Source: Chinchilla lanigera (taxonomy: Eukaryota > Chordata > Mammalia > Rodentia > Chinchillidae). From it: 64,000 nt of DNA. This document shows positions 56,009 to 64,000 of this stretch, piece after piece. A program made the translations under genes and the position numbers. Numbering within the stretch: position 1 is the stretch's first letter; each line of letters opens with the position of its first letter. The stretch is taken from assembly GCF_000276665.1 (NCBI RefSeq), contig NW_004955460.1:4830824-4894823 (forward strand), given 5' to 3'. The notes beneath the pieces are model-generated. The model was not told the origin of the DNA, ran no database searches, and was given only the letters and a program-made list of their open reading frames with translations.

Positions 56009-56240
56009 CACAGACCTAGCCAGATGTGGTGGTACAAGCCTGTGATTCCAGCACTCTGGGAAGCTGAGTCAGGAGGATTGCAAGTTAGAGCCCAGCCTAG
56101 GCAATGTAGTGAGTTATTGAGACCCTGTCTCAAAATAGAAAATAAAAAGAAGGGCTGAGGATGTAGCTCAGTGTGGAGGTCCCTCTGTTCAACCTCCAGT
56201 ACTAGGAAAAAAAAAAAAAACAAAAAAACACAGACCTGAG
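56009..56240 (+). mobile_element. B1-ID dimeric SINE with target-site duplication
   Basis: The element occupies about 56019-56228: gccagatgtggtggtacaag, gggaagctgagtcaggagga (B1 arm), an A-rich linker, gggctgaggatgtagctcag and gttcaacctccagtacta (ID arm), and an A-rich tail. Flanks cacagacctag / cacagacctgag form the duplication. Confidence 0.93.
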
Positions 56241-56425
56241 ATTTCAAGTCCTAGCTCTATTGCTTACTAGTTACATAACACGCGGTGGGGGGCATTTCCT
56301 CTGTTCCCAATGGTAAACCTCAGTTTTCTCATCTGTAAGGTGAGACTTGTAATGGTCCCTGGCTTATGGACTACTTTGAGGCATAAGTGAAGTAAAGCAT
56401 GTACCGCAGTTCTCAGGCAGCCCAT
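56241..56425 (+). mobile_element. MIR SINE
   Basis: gatttcaagtcctagctcta, ttgcttactagttacataac, aacctcagttttctcatctg, taaggtgagacttgtaatgg and ggcataagtgaagtaaagca follow the full sense MIR order. Confidence 0.8.
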
Positions 56426-57560
56426 GCAGCTGAAGTTATTGTAGTGGGCATCCTCGCTTCTCAGCCAGAGGAGGTGGGGCTCCATTAGACTCTGTGTGAC
56501 AATATGATCGGGAGCCATTTGGGCCTCTTTTCTGTGACAGCTGACAGAGCTCATTCCTGAGTGCCCAGCTGCCCATCCTATTGGGAGACCCAGGGCAGTG
56601 GAAACCACAAGCCTAGTTTTCTTCCAGAACCTTCCCTAGAAGCCAGGCTCTTCTTCCCCAACCTGAAAGTTAGATTCACACCTTTCTATCCTTCCTCTGT
56701 GACTGCTGTGTCATTTGCTGTTGTCATAGTCAGGAGCTGACCGAAGAGGCTGGCTACCTCACTATGAATTCAGGAGGATGCCCGCTGTCTTGGCCTATGA
56801 GCTGGATTATAGAATGCTGGCAGTGGCAAGCTGGGTGTACCATGTCCACCAGGAATGTGAGGAGGCTGGAGAATGTATGAATGATGCATTTTGACAGCAT
56901 GAACATGGAGAGGGCATGTCCTCCACAATCTCGGTTTTCATTAAGCAGACTGTACTTAGATTCAGCTTCTGTGTCATTCCCTTACATGTCACTCTTTCCT
57001 GTATGGAGTGTCACTTGGAGGAGAAGTTCAGGGAGGGATGGCAAATGGAAGAAGGCCAACCTGCTCCTGAACTTCTGAACTTGTGCACACAGACGCTGTG
57101 TTCTGCACTCAGGTGTCCCTTTCAGACACAGGCTTTGTGGCTGCTTCCTTCACTCCAGCTGCCCTTTCCTGCATGTTGCTGAGTTGCCTGAGTTTGCTTT
57201 GCCTATGGAATGTGTCACAGGGCTAACGCACACCAATGCCTTTGAAATGCAGCTTTCTTTGAGATGCAAAACTGTTACTTGTTATTTTGCATCTCTCAAC
57301 CTACAGTAAGCCTTTGAAAGAAAACATGCTACGTCTTTCTCAGCCGCACACTTACAAACCACCTCCCCTGCTCGTCTCATTGTTCTCTTTCTACTACTTC
57401 TGGATTGAAAACAATGTCATCTAAGTGTCTGAGATGATTCCTCAGATCTGAGGACAGTTTGGCATTCTCTGGGCAAGCCAAGAAGTCATTTAAAACTTGG
57501 CCCCTCATTGTAAGCTCGGTGGTCAATGCTGGGCCTCTCCTCTGCAGTCCTGTTACTAGA
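56426..57560. other. Unique sequence
   Basis: No repeat family or gene recognised. Open frames of 61-113 codons (for example 56267-56608 minus, partly over the MIR) have no domain. Confidence 0.4.
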
Positions 57561-57562
57561 TG

Positions 57563-58010
57563 AGGGGTCCTGTGGGTCTCCCTTCCAGGGCCTCCGTGTT
57601 CTGAACAATGAATTGGACAAGACACACAGAAAAGGGACTGAGTGTGTACATTTACTGAAGGCAGAAAGGAGATATGCTCTGCAAGGTGAGCGTGGGCGGG
57701 TGGACGGACTTAAACAGCAGGCCGAAGACAAAGGAAAAGGCTCTTTTGTCTCCAGAATTTCTAGGTTGGCTTCCCCCTCATGCAGACAAAGCAGTAGAGC
57801 AGTTGTCCTATCAAAAACTCACTTGGCCTGGTGCCAGATTTAAACTGCCCTGTGGAAAGAGTTGCTGGGCTTCCCACTGGGTGTAAGCCAAAGATTGAAT
57901 ACCACTGTCCTGATTGGTTCTGTGAACAGCGCCAGATTCTAATGAGGGCCTGAAAGTGCCACTTCTGATTGGTTCTGCACAGTGCTCCATGGAGTGATTA
58001 GGGGTCCTGT
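57563..58010 (-). mobile_element. Probable solo LTR bounded by 11-bp direct repeats
   Basis: Exact direct repeats aggggtcctgt lie at 57563-57573 and 58000-58010. Read on the minus strand, the 426 bp between hold two CCAAT boxes (gcagaaccaatcagaagtgg and cacagaaccaatcaggacag), a TTTAAAT TATA-like box downstream, a cagtaaatg polyadenylation-like motif, then a gtcttgtccaattcattgtt U5-like end. This is retroviral LTR architecture. The 11-bp repeat is longer than usual LTR target duplications (4-6 bp), so the termini are not settled and the family is not recognised. Confidence 0.45.
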
Positions 58011-58735
58011 GTTCTGCGCATGTCCTCTGGGCTTTTATGACCTTTGACACATTCCACCCAGTCAATTGTTTGGTTTGCCCCAGCCCTTATCTCCTGCCTG
58101 AATCCCATTTTGGGCCACGTGTGCCCCACATACCTTTATCAGCAGTGGGTCCACTGGGGCACACACCTGTCAGCCTTCTCTCTTGAGTTCTTTGCTCTGG
58201 AATCCCTTCTCCTGAGGTCTGTCACATGCTGTTCTTTGGAGGGACTTTCTGTGGAATCTTTGTTGAGGAAGTTTCAAGAAGATGCATTGTTTACTTCAGC
58301 AATGAGATCAACACTGAGCTACTAGTTTTTTCATGGTCACATTGTCTTGCAGTTTACCTCTTAAATATTTCATGAATCTTTTTCTTTGCTCATTTTGTTT
58401 TTTCAGCTCTGAACACAACTTGGATTATTTTATTTTTTCTTTTCTTCTTATTGTATCTCACCAGACAAAAAAAATTCAATTTAGAGCAGGCCTTTGTCTC
58501 ATTTGCAGCTGTGTCCCCAGAGATAAAAACATACTTGAAGCTGCAGTAGTACCTGCTGCAGCCCCATCTCCTTCCTGCCTCCCGTAATTCCTGACTTTCT
58601 TGCCTGTTTAGCAGTCAACTGAAAACAGTGCTTCCTAGGTTTGTTTGAAAATGGGGGACAGGAAGGTGGCTGTGGAGTTCTAGCTTATCATAATGTTAGA
58701 AATAAGAATATTGGTAATATAGTTAATGAATTCCC
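58011..58735. other. Unique sequence
   Basis: No gene or repeat family recognised. Confidence 0.4.
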
Positions 58736-58739
58736 TGTT

Positions 58740-58960
58740 TGGGGGTATTTAGCTTGTTTTGACTGTTTTGTCATCATAAATAAAGTTATTGGCCTTCTTG
58801 TAGCAATATCTGTGAGCCTATTTCTGATTAATTCTTGAATGTATTGATAGAAGCAAAGCTACTGGGATAAGTATAGATTTTTTAAGGGTTTGATAGATGC
58901 CATTAGACTGTACCACAAAAGACTGACTAGATTATGCCCTCAGAATATGCATTCATTTAT
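58740..58960 (-). mobile_element. Old L1 (L1M) fragment, antisense
   Basis: catcataaataaagttattg, gccttcttgtagcaatatct, aagcaaagctactgggataa, atagattttttaagggtttg and tagatgccattagactgtac parallel the reversed end of old L1 ORF2 (ataaataatgctgcaatgaa, agaattgctgggtcaaaggg, cacatttttaaggctcttga). Confidence 0.55.
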
Positions 58961-61900
58961 TTTTGGCCTCTAGATTATATGACTGTGAATTATCCCAAGA
59001 CTTGTACATTGATAGAGAGGAAGGCCCAGGATTCCCTTGAAGTTACTCAATTCTCAGGGTATCTCAGTTCTGGACTGAACATTGGAGGCCCTCAGAAATC
59101 CTTTCTGATGCAAGTCCAAGGGTCAGTCTTGTGCTTCCAAGGGAACAAGTCCTGGGCTTAATACAGATGCCTGAAATGAGTGTCTTGCATCTTTATGGGA
59201 TTGGGAAGCCAGTCCCAGCCAAGGGATTAGTTACAGCAGTATGGGTAATGGGACATGATGTAGCAGGAAAGACCCAGCTGGTTCTGCAAGTGCCCAAGGC
59301 TTCCAGCTCCTTGGAAAAGTACCTGTTTTGGAGGCAGACCCTAGGGATGTTTCAAGATCTGGATTTCCGGGTTGCAGCTTCACTAGCAAGCTCTATACTC
59401 AGAACAACGCTGGTGAAACCTGTAACAGAGCTGTCTCCTCTGCTGTAGTGAAATCAAAATTCTTTTCCAGCTTGCCTACAAGGGGTACAAGACTCCAAGC
59501 ATGTGGCTCCTACCCTTCCCAGAGAGCCCTGCTAGGAAAACCACCAGGCCCCAATTTATGTCTATTCATGTTTGGGAAACTTATTTTGTAGAAATCAAAT
59601 TCTGGCAGCACTCAAGGGCCCATCAACCTTAGTGAAAGCTCACAAGGACAATTTTTCAGGACCTTCATATGAGGAAATGTTGCTTATCCCAGGGCACAAG
59701 CTTGATTTGCAAGCTTTAGAACTTTGACTCATATATCACCTATTTAAATGCACACTCCTTACTGTGCATTAAAATGGCACGTTTAAACCTTGCAAACCCA
59801 TTCTGAGGGACCAGTTTTGTTCTGTGACACTGTAATTGCATTGCACATTTTAAAACTGCCCTTGAGTTCAAGATAGCTCAGTGGGACATGACCAGAGATA
59901 GAACAGTCAGGAAGCAGAGTGCGGCTCAGAGGGTTCCTGAGGCTCTGCTGAAAAAGCAGTGGAAGTGTGGAGTGTTAAAGGCCTGACCGCTGCATGTTGA
60001 GATTCCCAGAGACCATTGACAACAGCAGGAAGGTGTAGTCACTCCTGGGCCTGAAAAGACAAGGGAGGAAATGTACAAAAGGCTGAGGACAGCTGGAATC
60101 CTGGAGGAAGGACTCCAGGAAGGTGTGAAGGGACCCGAGTCCTGCCAGCAACAGCTCAAAGCAGGGATGGAGCAAGGCCTGACCTACCACCTCCCGCACA
60201 CCTTGGTGACCCACAGAAGCTGAGGCCAAGAGTCTGAGGAAGAGTCCATTGGGTCAGTCCCCAAGGCATGGGGACAGCAAAGGGATATGGGGCTAGCAGA
60301 AGGCTAGGTCTTCGTCCTTTGAGGTTCTCAATGTGCATGTGGTACACTGATGATTATATGTAATTCGCTAGTTCCCACCTCTGTAGTCAAAGAGTGGTGA
60401 AGAAGAAGAGGTAGGAAAGCCTTGGTTTATGCTGGATCCCCAGACTTCTTTATATATCTTTTCTTCCTTATTTGAACCTGCTTTGTATTGAATTATTAAC
60501 CCAGGGAAATTAATGATGGTGATGTATGTAGCTGAGCACCTCTACATTCAGCTGGCAAGGAGTGTAATGTAGGGACTCTAGGAACAAGGACTTTGGGACC
60601 CTGTGTGAGATGCAGATTGGTAATCAGATAAGGGAAAGAGACCCGCAGAGCCCTAGAGACTGACCTGAGTGGGAGGGCTCCCAGCTGGCTAGACATGATA
60701 TGCAATTACAAGCCTATGGTGCTGAGACATGGCTCTTTTCTGGACACTGGGTAAGTAGGATTTTACACTAACATAACAAGTCCTTAGGAGTACTTGAAGG
60801 GTTTGCCCAGTTCTGACAAATGAAGGCAACGTTGATGCTCTTTGGAGTGATCTGGGTGGATCTGCTATGTCAGAAGCTGACCAGCTGAAGGACCCTGCTT
60901 TGGCAGTGCAGGGGTCCCTAAGGGTTGGATCACCATGGTGCTGCCCAGGAATTCTCCCAAGTGCATTTAGTAGAAATCATTCTTCCAAGATTCTCCTTTT
61001 GCAGCATAGTTCTTTGCTCAAAAAGAAATAAAAGGATATTACATTCTGTATCTGAGATTTGAAACATATGAAGGCTGTCTGAAGTTGTCTGGCACCCTGG
61101 GTAATTTCAAGGGTGCAGTCTTCAAATTTACATTCATGCTTACCTTTTCCCTTTTCCAGCTAGTTATGTAAGTCTCTAATTTGGCCTTGATGCCCCGGAG
61201 AGCAAACATCTGGTTCGTGTTCAGAAAGCAAGCACATTACAGTCGCTCATGCGCACACATAGATGTCTGAGTATGATGCAGACATTTCTTTCCTTTTCCC
61301 ATTTCTTAGGCTGTGTCCGTTAACAGTTCATAAGCAACCTACTGGATGTGCACCATGTTCCCTGCTCACTTCTCCCTCCTCCTCTTTGCTCCTCTTCTCC
61401 TCCTTCCCCGATACCCCACCATCATCCTCTCCCTCTCCACTCCAGTTCCCTTGGACCCATCTCCTGAGGTCCTGCAGGAAGAGACTTGGAGTTCTGGTTA
61501 TCCATGGTGGATGCTTCAGTCCTCCTGATTCTTTAGAGAGACATTTCTATGATGTGAAACTTTCTCCTACTAATCCTTTCATGGCACAGTGTAAATGTAT
61601 TTTATGCTAGCAGAATCTGTTGTGGCACTCCTGAGAGAAGGTGAGGACGGAAAGGAAAATGAAAAGAAGGGCATGACAAGGACAGGAACCTGTATTTTCC
61701 ACAAGTTTAAGTCCAAAGGAAGCAGAGGCTGCTCTTTATATTTGCAGGTGCTCTGAACAGAGCAACAGCAGCGCTTGTCCACAGCCAAGTATCGTGGGAT
61801 AATTGGCCGCTGACTGTCTTTGGAGGAAGCAACAAAGATTGGTGCAGTGTGAATGATGCCATGTCATGTGAACTGCTGGACGAAAGCCTATGTCTTATTT

Positions 61901-62438
61901 TGTGTCCAAAATCTGCACACGCAATTTGACATAGGTTTGATCTTATTTACAACTATGATTGCCTGCTATTGAAGCCGCTTGCTTGCAATCTGAGTTGCTT
62001 GCAACATTGGCTCTGAAATCCAAAGCCACAGGCAGCTCATCTGGTTCCAGTTGTTTTTCTACTTGAAAGTGCGGGATCAGTCATCAGGGGATTGGGACAA
62101 GCCAGGTGTTGCTTACCCTCATGGTAATGCAAGGAAAAATGTCCCGAATGTTGCTGTTTCATTTATGTAAAGTTGTTGAATGTCACTCGGCCAGAAATTT
62201 GGGGCTAATTCACATATTTTGGACAAAAATGTGACTGATTAGAATGATTCCTCTTCCTGTGGTATGGTTTGCAGAATCATCTTTTTATAAAAATCTAATT
62301 GTGATGGCCTCATTAAAATGCAAATTAAACTATAATCAACCAGAACCCGGGCAACGATTGAGAACACTTAACCATTTGTTAATTTTTCAGTCGTCTGCTT
62401 TAAGAGAATGGGAGAAACACAGAGCAGAGATCATGAGT
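58961..62438. other. Long repeat-poor region, no gene recognised
   Basis: About 3.5 kb in which no repeat family is recognised. Frames up to 115 codons (59131-59448, 61263-61610) have no domain, and the latter is driven by a CT-rich tract near 61365-61470. The last part (62200-62430) is TAAT-rich and contains an octamer motif ATGCAAAT (62318-62325). It looks like candidate conserved noncoding DNA. Absence of repeats suggests constraint or simply chance. Confidence 0.4.
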
Positions 62439-62440
62439 TC

Positions 62441-62634
62441 CATTTTTTTTTTTTTTTTTTTATTCCAGGGATTGAGCCCAGGGAACTACATGTGTAGCCC
62501 TATTTATTTATTTATTTGATTTTATTTTGAGACAAGGTCTCATTAAACTTCCCAGCCTGACCTCAAAGTTGCAACCTTCTGCCGCAGCCTCCCTCATAGC
62601 TGGGATTCCAGGAATGCACCACCATGCCTGTCCT
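62441..62634 (-). mobile_element. B1-ID dimeric SINE, antisense
   Basis: A T-run of about 22, then ccagggattgagcccaggga (ID arm), a TTTA-repeat linker, gacaaggtctcattaaactt, and the B1 arm (cagcctccctcatagctggg, attccaggaatgcaccacca). Confidence 0.87.
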
Positions 62635-62769
62635 GCCTTCATTTTAATGACCAGAATTCAGAGTGCATTCTGTACAGCTCCAGATTAATTATCCTTATCT
62701 TTATCTGCATGTTCAGGAATAATGGCTTCAGTTCTTTGATTTGCTTGAGGGTTCCATGTTGAGTTTATT

Positions 62770-62905
62770 GTCTAGAGCTGGGCTTCTCAAACTTCGGGGC
62801 ACAGATCAATTGCCTGTGGATCTTGCTAAACTGCAGGTTCCCCTCTGGGGAGTGGACCTGAGCACCTGCATTTCTAACAAACTGCTGGTGTGAAGATTCA
62901 ACATG
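62770..62905 (+). mobile_element. MER5-like hAT element
   Basis: gagctgggcttctcaaactt, gatcaattgcctgtggatct, tgctaaactgcaggttcccc, gagcacctgcatttctaaca and aactgctggtg match the order of MER5A/B (ttctcaaacttgaatgtgca, atcacctggggatcttgtta, aaatgcagattc, ctgcatttctaacaagc). Non-autonomous, old. Confidence 0.7.
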
Positions 62906-64000
62906 GAGCGGTGTGGATTTAGGGGAGGATGAAAGGACTCCATCAAATAAAGAATCGATTACACTATTACTGAACACATTCATCAAAAGGACAAATTCAT
63001 TCTTGGAAACTGTGCAGTAACACAGTTTCGGGTGTTTGCATCTTTAAATCCAGCTGGATGTTATATCAATCAGATTTCAACATTCTGTTTTCTGACTAAT
63101 TAAATGTTAGGTATCATAAATTATGGCTTTAACAGATACACTGGAGGGGGAAGCAAAGAAACACCATTGTAGAAGGCAAACCTATCTGAACCCTTTTAAA
63201 CAAAAGGTAGAGAATACCTCTATACTATTTCTTATTGCAAGGTGTAGAACTAGTGTATCCACTGGATATAAAATAATTGTCTCAGGAGAGCGCAGCTGGA
63301 GAGAGAGGGTTTGTCCTAGACACAAGTTTTTTTCTATCTTGATTTCCATGGTGCAGTCATTGTGCATGATACCCAAGACCCAGTGTGGTATTTGATTTCC
63401 TCAGGGACACAGACTGAGGCTGGTAGGAAGTTATCGACTATCGGGTTAAATAGCCCTTAGTTATTGCAGGCTGATCAGGCCCACAATCTCCCAAGCAAGT
63501 GGAGGGTGAAGGCTTACATAAATGAGACAATGGAAATGATTTCAGGGCTCCAGGAGGGACTAACTCTCTTACAGATTCAGTATTCTCTGAGTTTAGCCAA
63601 AGACTTCTCTGGGCAGCCTATATTTATTTGATTTACAACCAGAGGAGGAAAATATTCAAGAAAATGCGGGAATCTGGGCAGGACTTTTCGAAGTAATACA
63701 TTATGTTAATTTAGGAGGACTATTATCGCCAGGAAGGCCTTCAAGGCGGGAGTGAGATGCCTGCAGCTACAGTCTCCTTAAGTTAATTGGGTTTGGAGCC
63801 AGCATCCTCAGCTATGGCTTTCAGACAACTCACAAGTGAACCCAGAAAGCCAATTGGTTAATATTAAATCCTGCTCAGAGCCATTTTGTAGTGGTCCCCA
63901 ACAGGAAGTTAGTTCTCTGCTGTTGTTTTTACTGTGCTCAGGATTTACAAGATGTTAAAGTCAAAGGCTTTGAATGAAGCTACTTTTCTAGTAGGATGGA
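62906..64000. other. Repeat-poor sequence, candidate conserved noncoding DNA
   Basis: No repeat family or gene recognised to the window end. 63000-63130 and 63580-63830 are non-simple, with TAAT, TTAAATG and ATTTATTTGATTT motifs, and are candidates for conserved noncoding elements. The frame at 63123-63395 has no domain. Confidence 0.35.

Noticed and set aside
59131..59591. Possible exon or gene fragment (frames of 105 and 87 codons)
   Set aside because: No recognisable domain, no convincing splice-site pairing, and the two frames overlap in different phases.
1..64000. CRISPR arrays, bacterial operons, phage or plasmid features
   Set aside because: The sequence is a vertebrate nuclear genome by its SINE, LINE and LTR content; no regular spacer-repeat array or prokaryotic gene organisation is present.

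Overview
This is a mammalian nuclear window with no intact protein-coding gene that I can support. The genome looks like a squirrel-group rodent (Sciuridae; ground squirrel or marmot type). The evidence is about 13 dimeric B1-ID SINEs (a 7SL/B1-like left arm joined to a tRNA-like ID right arm), plus recent single ID elements flanked by target-site duplications. The B1-ID dimer is known from squirrels and dormice. The species is inferred. The open frames are short and none has exon-like structure, so the window is probably intergenic or lies inside a very long intron.

Layout. 0-14 kb is mostly unique AT-rich DNA with scattered SINEs, a Tc1/mariner-class DNA element with inverted ends (2.9-3.2 kb), L1 3' ends (3.2-3.7, 7.9-8.3 kb) and an MLT1 LTR (6.7-7.2 kb). 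14-30 kb has old MaLR-type LTRs, L2 and MIR relics (including a ~1 kb L2 piece at 27.5-28.5 kb), a hAT-type element at 26.75-27.08 kb and a TCTG/TCTA microsatellite. 30-38 kb has ID and MIR elements, two local direct duplications (32.1/32.4 kb and 34.2/34.7 kb) and a mariner transposase relic at 35.55-35.9 kb.

The main structure is at 38.58-47.94 kb. A minus-strand L1 is interrupted by a class I (gammaretrovirus-like) endogenous retrovirus with LTRs, a tRNA-Gly-type primer binding site, purine tracts and badly broken pol (RT, RNase H and integrase pieces). The provirus appears twice. Copy A is LTR-internal-LTR; after exactly 100 N, copy B resumes mid-internal and ends in an LTR. The same flank follows the last LTR of both copies. 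The copies differ by several percent, and only copy B carries a nested MaLR LTR plus an ID element. This suggests a tandem duplication whose junction is hidden by an assembly gap.

48-64 kb has more MIR, MLT1/MaLR and L1 relics, a TIR-bearing DNA element (50.8-51.1 kb), a pogo/Tigger-like transposon relic with a recognisable transposase C-terminus and a small minisatellite (52.7-53.8 kb), an LTR-like element bounded by 11-bp direct repeats (57.56-58.01 kb), and about 5 kb of largely repeat-free DNA with candidate conserved noncoding stretches. No gene set works together here; the window is a record of transposon activity. All repeat-family names come from memory of consensus sequences, not from a database search.
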